Part shown: in pieces, positions 1-11,357 of the stretch | Numbering within the stretch: the first letter of the stretch is position 1 | Layout of the letters: the number at the start of each line of letters is the position of its first letter | Origin: Periplaneta americana | Taxonomy: Eukaryota; Arthropoda; Insecta; Blattodea; Blattidae | Direction of reading: 5' to 3' | DNA length: 64,000 nt | NCBI RefSeq assembly: GCF_040183065.1 | Contig: NC_091132.1 | Coordinates: 165,444,102 to 165,508,101 of the forward strand | Notes under the pieces: generated by a model | The model's database searches: none | What the model was told of the DNA's origin: nothing | What the model saw: only the letters and a program-made list of their open reading frames with translations | Translations under genes and position numbers: made by a program

Positions 1-174
1 TCAGTATGGACTCCATTAGTCTACAAAATTACCCAAGATAATGTCTCTAAATTATAATTTATCAACTGAACCTTATTATGAAGTACATTTTTTGCATTAC
101 ATCTCTATTTAACTATGCAAATTTCAGGTTTGTGTTCATTATCTTCCATACTTAACAAATGCAGTACATATTTT
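1..174. other. AT-rich sequence, nothing recognised
   Basis: No coding frame, repeat boundary or RNA signature was recognised in this stretch. Confidence 0.5.
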
Positions 175-239
175 GATTTCACTCTCGCTCGGGAGCATTC
201 GACACGGTTCGGAAATGTCCGTTGACAGGTTACATCAAA

Positions 240-432
240 CAACGAATAGAATCGTGGGTTACGATACCATGCCGATTCCTTCATATTCTTTTGAATGACG
301 ATTCGTTACGATTCGTTTGAACGACGATTCGTTACGATTCTTTTGAACGACGATTCGTTGATACCACGAATCGATTCTTACGATTCTTTATTATTAGTCG
401 TTCGAATGAACGATTCGTTCACGAATCGACCC
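240..432. repeat. CGATTCGT-rich repeat cluster
   Basis: The words ACGATTCGTT, GAACGACGATTCG and their reverse complements recur about ten times in under 200 bp, in both orientations. The cluster ends at CCAACTCTAG. Such subterminal repeats are common near ends of DNA transposons, but no partner end was found in the window, so the element type is left open. Confidence 0.6.
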
Positions 433-450
433 AACTCTAGTATAAAATAG

Positions 451-709
451 CCACCGGAGCAGCTCAGTTGGCTAAGGCGCTTGCCTATCGATCCAGGGTT
501 GCGCTTGGGCACGGGTTCGATTCCCGCTAGGCTGATTACCTAGTTGGATTTCTTCCCGAGGTTTTCCCCAACCGTAAGGCAAATGTCATGTAATGTTTGG
601 CGAATCCCTGACCTCATCTCGCCAAATACCATTTCGCTATCATCAATCCCATCGATGCAAAATAACGTAGTAGTTGATACAATGTTGTTAAATAACCAAG
701 TAAAAAAAC
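451..709 (+). mobile_element. tRNA-derived SINE (family D), full length
   Basis: A tRNA-like head carries an A box (TGGCTAAGGCG) and a B box (GGGTTCGATTCCC) at about 510-525. The body follows, with CCGAGGTTTTCCCCAACCG and TTTGGCGAATCCCTGACC, and the element ends in an A-rich tail near 700. The same body lies in reverse at 55173-55280. These are the parts of a Pol III-transcribed retroposon mobilised by a LINE. No clear target duplication was seen. Confidence 0.8.
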
Positions 710-1040
710 GTATGGAATGAAATTTAAAATCATACCGGGATCACGGAACCCCGGAACATACTTTGAGAAATACTGCTCTATGGTAATTCAGCAGTTGTCC
801 AGACTGAACGAAGAGTGGCCTTGTGTGTACATACATTTTCGGAAATCGTCATCAGAGATAATAGCGATAGTGGTAACCACGATTAGAGTATCCAGTATTA
901 TAAAGAGTAAAAACCCCTGTACTGGCATAGGATAATGTTTTCAGCACATGTAATATGCTGCCGTGCCGCTCCGAGCAGACCTAAGAGGCGTGGTTATAAG
1001 CACTAGGGAGCTCTCGGTTCAGGACGTGAGACACGGGCAG
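710..1040. other. No gene seen
   Basis: Unique-looking sequence between the SINE and the duplicated block. A short open frame at 717-935 has no recognisable domain and is probably chance. Confidence 0.5.
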
Positions 1041-1337
1041 TACATCTAACTTGATGATAGATGGAAAGCAATTGTTTGTATAGGGTCTACATTTGGAGTC
1101 TGATTAGTGAAATATGTTACTAGGCAGTGATGGATGTAATGGATTAGGAAAGGAATTTGCCACACTGCTTATGAAAATAAATATAGAAGTTGTAAGAAAA
1201 TCATTTTCGGGTTCTTGTGTGATAAAAGGGTTAAAAAAAACTGATGGAAGCAGGATGTGGTGACAACAGTAGTGAAAATACTGGAGAATTAGTAGCAACA
1301 GCGAAATGTATCGAAATACAAAGGAGCAGTTGTGCTG

Positions 1338-1346
1338 TATAAATAG
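1338..1346 (+). promoter_or_regulatory. TATA-like motif in duplicated block 1
   Basis: TATAAATAG lies inside the duplicated block and is kept exactly in copy 2 at 35137-35145. A candidate core promoter for a non-coding first exon of the zinc-finger gene. Transcript support is not available here. Confidence 0.35.
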
Positions 1347-2071
1347 CGTTGGAGATGTCTGGCGCAAGACTACAAAAGTTCAAAACAAAGATACTAATTT
1401 TATACTAGACAGAAGAGTAGAAGTGAATATATGTTCTTTTACGTGTAAGTAGTAAAAATAATTTGAAGAAATCTATTATCTCTAGAATATGTGGAAATTT
1501 CAGGCTCTTGTGAGTTGGTTTTATCAGCTTATAATTTTATAAAAATAATATAAAAATGGTAAGAATTTGTAATTGTAACTACTAAAACAAAGCTGGTACT
1601 GTGGATTGGTTCATGAATTGAATTGCAGCTGATGGTTTGTGTGTTCTTCATGAGAAATATATCTTTGAGATGAAAAGCAAAATTGTATTAAAACAATAAC
1701 GTATATTTAAAATTCGATCATTTCAAAGATAAAGTAAATATGCATTAAAGGAATGATCATTCCAGTGGCTAGACAATCTGCAAAAGTTCCGTTGCCTATT
1801 AGAACACATTCTAACAAAAACTCTGTGAAATATGAATAATAGAAAATCTTAACGATCCGTCAGATTGGGTTGGCATGTTCGTAAATGTAGACAAATGTGA
1901 TAAATTGCTGTCATATTGATGCCTTACTGACACTCTGTAACTATAATTACTACTATTATATTCTAAAACAATGATGAGGAATAAAATACGAACATAACCA
2001 GCTGCTAGGTTAGTGTGGAGTTTGTTCTTCTTCTGTTAAGTCATTAACTTTTTCAAATCCTACAATATTTT

Positions 2072-2342
2072 CCCTTATTGTATTTTTTATTTTATTGGGT
2101 TATTTTACGACGCTGTATCAACATCTAGGTTATTTAGCGTCTGAATGAAATGAAGGTGATAATGCCGGTGAAATGAGTCCGGGGTCCAGCACCGAAAGTT
2201 GCTCGTATTGGGTTGAGGCAAAACCCCGGAAAAAACCTCAACCAGGTAACTTGCCCCGACCGAGATTCGAACTCGGGCCACTTGGTTTTGCGGCCAGACG
2301 CGCTGACCGTTACTCCACAGGTGTGGACCCCTTATTGTATTT
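2072..2342 (-). mobile_element. SINE family A inserted in duplicated block, with 14-bp TSD
   Basis: The SINE body runs 2086-2328 in reverse orientation. Read on the minus strand it has the head GTGGAGTAACGGTCAGCGCG, a B box around GAGTTCGAATCTC, then GGTTGAGG and the CAGCGTCGTAAAATAACCC tail region. It is flanked by the 14-bp direct repeat CCCTTATTGTATTT at 2072-2085 and 2329-2342. The homologous site at about 35880 in copy 2 has one uninterrupted TCTTATTGTATTT, so it is an empty site. Confidence 0.92.
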
Positions 2343-2684
2343 ACATTGCATAGCTAAATACCCAATACACAATATCATTTGCTTACATGTGCTTTCGTAA
2401 GATGTCTCATCCTCTATTATTGTAAAGTAGTGACTAGATTTTACACGGCTACAATTTTATGAAAATGAAGGAGGGTTGGGGACAAATTGTTGCAGATATC
2501 ATTGCAAGTATGCATTGCAATATGTTGTATAACGACGTCTTCTAGAATTGGATACTTTAAAGTAGAAGGGTGCAAAGTGCCAAAATAAAACATTTGAGAT
2601 AAGATAAAAAAACCTAGCTATAAGAGTAATTGTACACATATTTGTGTCATTTTTTTTTTACTGATAGAAAACAGCAATAGTACA

Positions 2685-3671
2685 GTGTTTACACAGTCTA
2701 CTATATACAGTCGCGAAGCTCAATATGTAGTAAAAATGCAAACATGGGTAGTTGCCTACCACTAGGATCGCTACTATCGTCTCATCATCGCAGATCTCTC
2801 TCGTACCAGACGACAAAATATGTTACACTTTTGTTGTCGTGTTTTTTTGGAAAAATTAACACCTTCCTTCCATTATTGAAATATTAAATGCATAAAGTTA
2901 ATTTATTATTTTAATGAAGTATATTAAATTCCACCATAAACTCGAAGATACCTGCAAGAAATAGGTTAATATTTTTTTTGTTTGTGCAAAACGAACTGAA
3001 ATTTACTATAATCGCTTCACTCATTCAAGATTATAGCGATATTTAACTATGAAACCAATAAATATTAATTTGCATTTCCCTTTACAGCAATAATAATGGA
3101 AATATGAATTAATGGAATAACTTACGTGTACCGGTACTTGTAGTGTAGGCTTACGTAGTTGACAAAGTGGGATGAGGTTAAGCAATAATAATCACACCAG
3201 AATTGGAAATAAAACGTGATCAATAAATTTTATTGTAACAGACTTTTTCTACGTCTCTAGTAAAGTAACAAATAAAAATGACAACAAAATTAACAGCTAT
3301 AATTAAAAACATATCCTTTGAAAAAAAAAGTAGGCCTAAGCAATAATAATCCCACCAGAATTGAAAATAAAACGTGATCAATAAATTTCATTAAAACAAA
3401 CTTAATTTTTCTACGTCTCTAGTATAATATTATTGTTCCAATTATTGTATTTTAGCCATTAACATTTTCATTACAACCAATAACGAACATTTCACAAGCA
3501 TCAATGTGAAATACGCAACGAGCTAGCACTCGATGGAAATACGACACAGTCCAAAGTCGACCATGGATAGTCTATTGTTTCTAGTTGCTAGCTGCTTGGA
3601 GCGCTTTATCACGAGATTTGCAAAAAATCACCTCAAGCTTCGCGACTGAATATAGTAGACTGTGGTGTTTA
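2685..3671. mobile_element. TIR element of the CACAGTCTAC family, with 7-bp TSD
   Basis: The element at 2692-3664 has near-perfect ~28-bp inverted ends starting CACAGTCTACTATATACAGT. It is flanked by GTGTTTA at 2685-2691 and 3665-3671. It shares internal sequence (GGCGATAGTAGCGATCCT, reverse here) with copies at 11079-11197 and 57039-57221. It is longer than the 57-kb copy because of about 800 bp of extra AT-rich sequence. No transposase frame is present, so it is non-autonomous. Confidence 0.8.
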
Positions 3672-3973
3672 CTCATTAATAATAGTGGTATGTACAAATA
3701 TTATTTCTCCATATTTAATTACATAACACAGATTGTGAAAAGGGTTAAGTAATGGGTACAGTTGCAGTCGAATGGTGCAAAGTCCTATACCTATTTTTTC
3801 CTATTCTGGAGAAATTTTTACTCCCATATCTGCCTGTAGAACTGCCTATGCTCCTCATTTGGAAGATAGGATGTCATTGCTAGTAGATCCCCCTTCTTTT
3901 CTTCAGTAATTTGCCTATTTTATGCTTTAACTTGAAACAATGCTCACTGCACATCTTTCATGTTTTTTTTTTT

Positions 3974-4748
3974 TCATTTTTTAAGCACTTTAATGGTATG
4001 TACTCCTTCATTATCATGGGACTGTTTCACACAAACACTACCTGCTTTACTAACATCACACTGAATGCAACATGCCTTAAAAATATTAAAGTTCTTGATG
4101 GAGATTAGTTGATCGGCAACATCTTGCATATTAAGGAAATATGACTCTAGCATTGAAACGGTTTGAAATGGTTTTACAACTTTAGAGTCTTGTACGATTT
4201 TAAGCAGGTCACTAGGACTGAAGGCTTTTGTCACGTTCTGTCGTTTTTCAATCAAAGCGAAATCAGAATCACATTGCAAGAAACTGTGACCACTGGGAAG
4301 GAAACGTTGTTCTATGTGCTCAAATAAACCAATGGCAACTAAAAAGAGACACATGAAAACCATTACACGATTTTTGTTTTCAGCTGCACAGTTATCAGAT
4401 TCTTCTTCTTTGTTATGTCCATGTTCATCAGTTTTAGTACACATGAGGCAGTCTCATTGGCACCTCCACTCGCGATGCTTTCAGCCCACATACATGTAAG
4501 ACTGCATTGTATCACATGCACAAACTCCAAAGTTATAACGTGAAAGCTGACATCTGTAAAACATTTCGCTGTGTGTAAGTTTGGGCACAAACATGACCTG
4601 TTGAAGATCCATTGCATTCTATGATGCAGCTCAATAGGGCGCTTAACGTCTGAAACTGCATAGTGCTGGCAACGTAACATCTAAATATCTCGCTTAAGAA
4701 ACACAATAATACATCATCCTCCTTGGCACATTGCACTTTTCTGTACAA
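3974..4748 (-). pseudogene. DUF7869-like protein fragment, frameshifted
   Basis: Read on the minus strand, two overlapping frames (about 4680-4363 and 4444-3974) together carry a pattern I associate with the DUF7869 family of insect proteins. It includes ESIASGGANETASC, then a hydrophobic stretch, then RFLPSGHSF, DSDFALIEKR and a FQTVSMLESYF segment. The family has an RNase-H-like look and is often found in mobile DNA. Here the reading frame changes near 4400 and both ends are missing, so it is a remnant lying between the TIRs of the surrounding element. The family call is from motif memory only. Confidence 0.5.
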
Positions 4749-4850
4749 TAATTTCGTTTTCTATGATTTTGGCACTTTGCACCTTTCTACTTTAAAGCAT
4801 CCAATTAACCTCACAAATAAATTATAAATTTGTTAACTTGTATTATACAA

Positions 4851-4970
4851 TGCTGGGTAACTTTCGGTGCTGGACCCCGGACTCATTTCACCGGCATTAT
4901 CACCTTCATTTCATCCAGACGCCAAATAACCTACATGTTGATACAGCGTCGTAAAATAACCCAATAAAAA
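4851..4970 (+). mobile_element. SINE family A, 5'-truncated
   Basis: Only the 3' body is present (TGCTGGGTAACTTTCGGTGC through CAGCGTCGTAAAATAACCC and an A-rich end); the tRNA head is missing. It lies just outside the right end of the TIR element. Confidence 0.85.
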
Positions 4971-5352
4971 TTCTTAATTGCATTCTCTTCAACACTAGAC
5001 AGTACTCAAGAATGTGTGTATATTAGTTACCCTGTAAGACGTTGTTATACGTTTCGGACAATATTTTTAAGAAAGCTATGAGCTTCCTATCGATATGGCG
5101 ATAGTTTTTTTTTATAAAGCATTTAGTAGATCCATTTAATCTTGTAATCTGTAATACTCAGTTTCAATTCGTTGGGACGTGAAGGATGTTCATGTAGCCG
5201 AGTTATGACATATTACTCTTCGCTTACTTGCACTCATTCTTGAAATTGCCGATTAATAAACGTTCTTAAATTTTATATAAGCTAATTGTTAACTATTTTA
5301 ACTTACTAGGTTGAGGGATAACCGAAGGAAAAGAATTAAACAAGTAAATGTC
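4971..5352. other. No gene seen
   Basis: AT-rich intergenic sequence with no recognised repeat or coding frame. Confidence 0.5.
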
Positions 5353-6795
5353 CAGAGCCTTCTTCAGTTACAAGCCGGAGCCATTCGTCGGCAACACTGT
5401 AATTAACTGTCAACCGGAAGTCTACTTTCCATAACACGTGTTTGTGCTAATGCCGATTTTCAATGTAAATTAATGTTACAATATAAGTGTGTGTCGATGG
5501 AATTATGTTTGCGGTCGTACCAAACAAGACAATAAATGAAAATATGGCTGCAGTCGTTAGCAATTTTTACGGTTATTATTAATGACAAAGTGATAGACAA
5601 TTCTTCTAAATATTAAATATTGTAAAAACTACATTCTTATAGTCTTACTTGTGGTTTGTGGTGTATCAAAATTCTGGTCAAATTTTTGGGTCTCGCCTGC
5701 TATATCAATAAAGTTACGCCTTGATTTTCAAGTTCATTGTAAACAGCTGTTTTGTGATCTCATAAATGTTACAGTTTTGTTGAAGATTCTGAATGCCTGC
5801 TATACGTCAGAACTACCTATAATTTGTAGGTGCGTAAACTGAATTTGTTCGTTTTCAAGGTTTGTTTATTAATATTACTTCTTTTGCAATAAATTAGTTA
5901 TAAACATGTTTCTTTTCACTTTAGTATTTACAAGATTTATAGTCACTGTGTTTACTCTAATTGGCACATTCTTAATAGATGATGTGTTTTGTTACGTATT
6001 ATGTTTAAGGTATGTTTCTTAATTTTTACATATATGTTTATGCTTGGCCTAACTGTATTTACATCCTCATACTTCATTATAATATGTCAGAAGTTTCCTC
6101 TGTTTACATTTTTATTTTATTTGCATAATTTACATTCTTAGCTTGTTTTCTGGAGTTGTATTTATTTAAAATTATATTTTAAAAAGTTTATAACAAATAA
6201 TTAAGGATAACGGTATTGTTATAGTGAGTGGCCAGGTGTAAGCTAAAACTGGCTTCCTGGACATCTGAAATATTTATAGAAAAACATGAGAGATAATCAC
6301 ATGAAATTAAAATTGTGTGATATCCCAGACCTTTACGTGAGATGCAAAACAACATCAAGTGGCAAAACATTGTCAATTTACTAGCCACATAATGGTTAAT
6401 TGATTGGAATAGGGTATTGCGAAAGTACGTCGTTATTTGATTTATTTCTGATACAAGTAACATTTCTTTAAGTATTTATTTATTTTGTCTTGTACCATGA
6501 ATAAAATACACGTATGCTTTTAATTTTGTTAAATTATAAGTGGCTGTACTTACACGGTATTCTGAAACTCAAATAAAATACCATTTCGGATTCCGTAATA
6601 AATTACGTACATCAATACACTGAATCTTGATCATATGCACTTAGTTTCGTATCACTTAATGTCGAAAATGTACATGTGAGAACGAAATCAAAGCACTAAA
6701 ACGTCAAAGGTCATGCCTTTATTTCGCCTCCATCCGCCTCCACTCAGCGTTGCCAAACCTACCCATGCTCCGGCTTGTAACTGAAGAAGGCTCTG
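5353..6795. mobile_element. Non-autonomous element with inverted ends CAGAGCCTTCTTCAG
   Basis: The left end CAGAGCCTTCTTCAGTTACA is repeated inverted at 6766-6795 (TGTAACTGAAGAAGGCTCTG). Further inward lie GGCAACACTG (about 5391) and CAGCGTTGCC (about 6742), also inverted. About 1.4 kb of AT-rich sequence without coding potential lies between. No matching target duplication was found, so a hAT affinity, suggested by the CAGAG start, is weak. Confidence 0.65.
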
Positions 6796-7210
6796 AAGTC
6801 TCCCAACCAGTAAATAGATGAAACCAGTCCCACTCATTTACGGTCAGACATGCTAACTGTTACATCACTGAGGCGGATGAATTTGCTGAAATTCTATATT
6901 CTGACAACATCTAATACTGTTTCATTGAATGGATAGAAATTTTAATCTTGCCGTGTATTTAATAACCCAGTCTGCCAGGCAAAATTATAACTTACGCTAT
7001 GACTAAAGCTACAGAGCATAGAGATTCCTTTCTCTTTCAGGATAATGATAATAATTAATATTTCTTTCTTTCCAATATTGTGAACGATTTGGAAATGTCA
7101 GCTTTGTTTTCCTGATAGTTTCAGTGCGAGGTTTTGAGGTAAGGGTTTCTCTGTAAAATTACAGATAATACCAATATAGATTTTGTCATGATAATGCTTA
7201 CTATTAAGTG
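6796..7210. other. No gene seen
   Basis: No recognisable feature. Confidence 0.5.
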
Positions 7211-7560
7211 CAGGGTTGCCAGATGTCCCCATATGACGGGACATATCCCGATTTTCATATAAAATTCCCGAGTTCTGCTTCGATTCTGTGTGGGACGCAA
7301 GAAGTCCCTCCTTTAAAAAATTAACGTCACTTGTATAATTGTATCGTTACCTAGTAACTATTTTGTCCTAGGCATGAATAATTACATCAAATTGAAATTA
7401 ATTTTCTTAACAATTTAGGTTTTCATATTGGAAAAAACGAATATTTTGGCAAGTGTAAGGTTTGTAACAGCTAATTCAGTGGTGAATATGATATTTCTAA
7501 ACCTTTAAAAAAAGAGACGTTCATCCCAAATGCAGGCCAAAGAGAATGGAAAAAAGCTTG
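7211..7560 (+). pseudogene. Possible hAT element 5' end with BED-like remnant
   Basis: The start CAGGGTTGCCAGATGTCCC looks like a hAT terminus. About 220 bp in, one frame (about 7430-7556) reads GKCKVCNS, a stop codon, then FSGEYDISKPLKKETF and GQREWKKAC. This is a C-x2-C spacing and a layout seen in BED-type zinc fingers at the N-terminus of hAT transposases. At least two stop codons interrupt it and no other end was found. Treat it as a tentative decayed fragment. Confidence 0.35.
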
Positions 7561-7892
7561 TTGAAAGCGTTGAAGTCCAGTAATATATATGGAGGAAGCT
7601 CTGAAAATGTATACCGCACGGTACTGTATGTTAAATTATGGGTTTCGAGGAGTAATATGGTACCGGTAAGTCACAAAATAAATATGAATTCAGGTTTCAA
7701 TAAATTTTATGTTAGGGCCTAATGTTATCAATTAATAAACATTGAAATTTAAATACAGTATTTTGTCACATCTGGTGCCATCTTTTGGAATTTGTGCTTT
7801 AGAATTAATAATAACCAGCTGGGGAAATCTATGAGTCTAGCCAGAGCCTTAACTAAAGAAGGTTCTGGTCTACTCGTTGCTGTGATCATAGC

Positions 7893-8342
7893 CTCGTCAT
7901 CAGTGTTGCCAACACATAAATTGTATTCCCGTCAGTATAACACCTAGAAATCCGTCAGAATCCGTCAAAATTAAAAATATAACACCCAATAAATAAATAA
8001 ATGAATAAATAAATATATAAAGCAAATTTTAACACAACTTACTTACAAATCCTGATTAAAATAGGCTAATAATTCGTCAACATCTTACTTGATTACGAGG
8101 AAATCTGAAACGGGATTTTAAACATAGTACGGAACAGGCAGGGCTGTTCAAATAAAAAGCAAAATCTTCCAAAAATTAAACAATTAAAAATGACAACAGC
8201 TAAAAATGTCAAAAGACGATGTAAATCGTAATTTCCGCCAGAAAATCCGTCACCCGTCAAAGCCATTTTTTTCCCGTCCGCTACATTGAAATTCCGTCAA
8301 TTTTGACGGAATTTCCGTCCAGTTGGCAACACTGCTCGTCAT
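7893..8342. mobile_element. hAT MITE with perfect 8-bp TSD
   Basis: The element occupies 7901-8334. It starts CAGTGTTGCCAAC, ends GTTGGCAACACTG, and is flanked by identical CTCGTCAT at 7893-7900 and 8335-8342. Inside, CCGTCA words recur (AATCCGTCA, TTCCGTCAA, TTTGACGGA) near both ends. No coding sequence is present. The 8-bp duplication and CAGTG start are hAT hallmarks. Confidence 0.92.
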
Positions 8343-8508
8343 GTTAGAGCCCTCCCTTTCACGGCCCTTTTGATACCTGCGCTTGGCCGTTGTTTTGGGG
8401 CGTTTATCTTTGTCTCGATTGCTGAAGTGTTACTTTCTTGAGAAGGTGTGTTGCAACTTCTTACATTTAGTAATACAATAGAGATATGAGATCGAGATAT
8501 GCAATTTC

Positions 8509-8660
8509 GGGATAATTCAGTATACAGATTCCTCACTGACACTTATACTCTAAAATACTAAAAAGAGCAGATTACTCTGCGTTTGTCGAATCCGCAGCAT
8601 CGTGCTTACGAAAGGCACTTTTAAGTGCCAATAATTTATTGTGCATAGCACTTCCATTTT
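8509..8660. repeat. Dispersed repeat (GTTTGTCGAAT family)
   Basis: It shares TCAGTATAC, ACTAAAAAGAGCAGAT, GTTTGTCGAAT, GCTTACG and AGTGCCAATAATTTA in the same order with 19330-19475. A partial third copy is at 9083-9240. Confidence 0.7.
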
Positions 8661-10620
8661 GTGAATAATTGGTAATTTCATAGAAGACGGGCACTTGGTT
8701 GAATATAGTAAGTATCACCAACTTCTTTATTTCAGAGTTAAATGTTAGTGATCTTTTAGTAACTTTTACATGTTCTAGGTTTTTTATACTAGGTGTCGCC
8801 GTGATTTTCTTTTAATTTTATTGGTAATAGTCATTTGTTCTAGAATTTTCGTTAATTTTGAGTGGATAATGACGTTATCAATTGTTCTTGCTTGTTTCAT
8901 GTAAGTGGTGTTATGTTTTGTCTGATAGCTAAAGCTATTGAAAGTTTCTCATTTTATGATTTTTGTGATTTTCTTTCGATTTGATTGGTTACAATTGTCA
9001 TTTATTCTAGAATTTTCATTAATTTTGAATGGATAATGACGTCAGTTGTTCTTGGTTATTTGACGTGAGTGGTGTTACATTGTAGATTTGTCTGCATTTG
9101 TCGAATGCGCATCATCATGCTTACGAAAAGGGACTTTTCTGTGCCAATAATTTATTTTGTGTGCACAAAGTTGGAATTTTGAAGTAAGAGGGAAAGGAAG
9201 GAATCCGTGTTCTGAAATTTATCTATTATATTTTGTGTTGATTTTGGTTTAGTTCTTTCGGTGGTGAATAAGGATTGTGTTGAATGTTGAGGAGAAAACT
9301 GTTTTTCTGTGGTTTAAAGGAATTGTTTACTGAATTTTCTGTAGAAATTAAGGTGTAATAAGTGTTCGAAGAGAATTTCATTTAGTGTAAACAAGTGGTT
9401 TATTTATGCAAAGTTGACTGTACGACAAAGTGTTGGTTATTTCTTTGCTATCTGCATGGTTTGGTTAGATTGCTTTAAAGCCTGTGTCATTTATACTGGA
9501 AGTGAAGAGGTTGTCGTTGAAGACGTCGATGAGAATAGAATTTTATTTGATAAGGTGATACATTATTATGTTTTGTTTTGTGTTTTAGTGATTTTTGGGG
9601 GTAAAGTGCGAACGAAAACTGCCAGAAAAGTACTACCAACTATGAAGTTTGAATGCCACGAAACGCCAAAAAAATCAAAGGAAAAAAATGAAATATATTT
9701 TCATTTTTTTTTCAGGGCTTGTTCTTCTTTAAAAATTTTAATACATATTTGATTTTTTATCTTTGATTTTGCGATGTTTGGTGAGATTTGGACTTCATAG
9801 TTGGCAGAACGTTTTTGGTAGTTTTCGTCAACCATGTTGGATTTTGCCCGTCTTCTAGGAAATTACTTAATAATTTTGTCGCTGAACGACCGCGCTCTTG
9901 TACGAATACAGCATTAATATTTTTCATTAGATTCGCATTGCTGGCAAGACGTGTGGTATAAAAAGGGTGATCATGTTAAGGGCGGGTGAGTTAATGTCTA
10001 AAGCATTGAGGAAGGTCTCTAGAACACAGGTAAAAAACTAAAACTTGCGTCGTAATTTTGCAAGAAATCAAGATCAACTGTACAGATAAGTTTGTAAAGT
10101 ATTCATTCGAGCAAAATACTTCCCTATTTTTGTGGGTATAGAGTTGGTTCTATATGCAAAAATAAGGAACGCCTTAAATATCCAAACTTAACTTGTCACA
10201 GATGCCCATAATCTTTTCGCTGTAAGAAAAATCCTAATATAAACAATAGCACGTGACTGAAGTGAAGCTTCATTGGCCGCTGTTTGGCGCCATGGATTCT
10301 CAGTAAGTGTTCCCGCCTACTGTTGTACATTCTGTTTCATGTTAAACATTTCCCGTTACTCGTCAAGTAGGCCTAATCTCATTACTATGCATTCGTTTGC
10401 TTAGGAAACATTTACTTTATAATTACTGTAATTAAAACTCACATAACTTATTATATACATTTAAGACTACTTGTTTTTCTCCGCTTTTGAGAGGGTTTAA
10501 TAACCAAACACACCGAGGATGCAGAAGCCATACTTCAGTATCACGTGCTTTTTCAATTATCATTTATTTTTTATTTTATGTTTCAAGATATTGGTTACAA
10601 TGTGAGTTTATAAAGTAATA
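8661..10620. other. No gene seen; partial dispersed repeat at 9083-9240
   Basis: A second, partial copy of the GTTTGTCGAAT repeat lies at about 9083-9240. An imperfect direct repeat also links 8810-8880 and 8965-9045 (GTGATTTTCTTT, TAGAATTTTCRTTAATTTTGA, GGATAATGACGT). A 112-codon open frame at 9414-9752 has biased AT composition and no recognised domain, and was not called. Confidence 0.5.
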
Positions 10621-10689
10621 TTTTAATATTATATTATATATTATACATATTATATTTATATTATATTATATATTGTATTGTATTGTATT

Positions 10690-10944
10690 ATATTATATCA
10701 TATCGTATCATATATCATATATCATATCATATCATATATCATATCATATCATATCATATCATATCATATCATATCATATCATATATCATATCATATCATA
10801 TCATATCATATCATATGTCATATCATATGTCATATCATATCATATCATATCATATCATATGTCATATCATATATCATATCATATCATATCATATCATATC
10901 ATATCATATCATATCATATCATATCATATCATATCATATCATAT
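10690..10944. repeat. (TATCA)n pentanucleotide microsatellite
   Basis: About 255 bp of nearly pure ATATC repeats, with a few GTCAT variants around 10815-10865. The unit contains no stop codon in any forward frame, so all three frames are open across it. These are not genes. Confidence 0.97.
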
Positions 10945-11078
10945 ACTTTATGAAAATAATATAGCCTATAAACCTTTTGTATTTCATATTTCAATAGTGA
11001 AAGGAAGGTGTTAATTTTTCAAAAGAACACGATATCGAAAGAACAATACATTTTATCGTCTGCTAGGGAAAGGGTCTG

Positions 11079-11197
11079 TGATGAGGCGATAGTAGCGATC
11101 CTGGTGGTTAGCAACTATCTATGGATGCATATTTTAACTGTCTATGTATGCATATTTAGTAAGTATTGAGCTTCGTCACTGTATATACTAGACTGTG
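11079..11197. mobile_element. CACAGTCTAC-family MITE, one end only
   Basis: It carries the internal motif TGATGAGGCGATAGTAGCG and the terminal sequence GAGCTTCGTCACTGTATATA ending in GACTGTG, as in the 57039-57221 copy. The opposite end is degraded or lost. It sits about 60 bp upstream of gene 1's first coding exon. Confidence 0.75.
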
Positions 11198-11264
11198 ATT
11201 ATACGTTTTCCGAACAGCTCACGTTCTGCAAATGAATGTCAATTTCTTAATTCTTTCAGTTACG

Positions 11265-11357
11265 ATGAACGTGATCAAGGCGGAACTCGAAGTCGACCCT
11301 CTGGCTCTAGAAACAAGTGACGACTCCGATGAGAAGGAGAAAAAATGTGTATTAAAG
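11265..11357 (+). CDS. Gene 1 coding exon 1
   Basis: 31 codons beginning MNVIKAELEVDPLALE and ending before GTATATTAC. The acceptor TTCTTTCAG ends at 11259, five bases before the ATG, so a leader exon must lie upstream. The start is chosen because it aligns with MDVIKKEPEFVPLAV of gene 2. An upstream ATG at 11233 lies in the intron. It contains one psi-K-x-E motif (IKAE). Confidence 0.82.

Larger units (their letters stand above)
1041..2546 (+). repeat. Duplicated block, copy 1 (upstream of gene 1)
   Basis: This block matches 34832-36094 almost base for base over about 1.25 kb once the SINE at 2086-2328 is removed. Shared landmarks are GCAATTGTTTGTATAGGG, CTGATGGAAGCAGGATGTGG, the TATAAATAG motif and GCAAGTATGCATTGCAATATG at its end. 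It has no long coding frame. Its place upstream of one zinc-finger gene, with the other copy upstream of the second, suggests a shared promoter or 5' region duplicated with the genes. A dispersed repeat family is the alternative. Confidence 0.8.
2546..4806 (-). mobile_element. DNA transposon with ~40-bp TIRs and DUF7869-like remnant
   Basis: The ends at about 2550-2588 and 4764-4802 are inverted repeats differing at about two positions (ACTTTAAAGTAGAAGGGTGC / GCACCTTTCTACTTTAAAGC). Both are bordered by AATT, which could be a 4-bp target duplication. Inside on the minus strand is coding similarity to the insect DUF7869 proteins. A second element (2692-3664) is nested in it. The superfamily is not settled; a 4-bp duplication would fit Sola-like elements, which is only a suggestion. 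Confidence 0.65.

Noticed and set aside
9414-9752. 112-codon ORF
   Set aside because: AT-driven composition, no domain, no splice or promoter support.
10673-11014. Three overlapping open frames of about 90-113 codons
   Set aside because: They are translations of the stop-free TATCA microsatellite.
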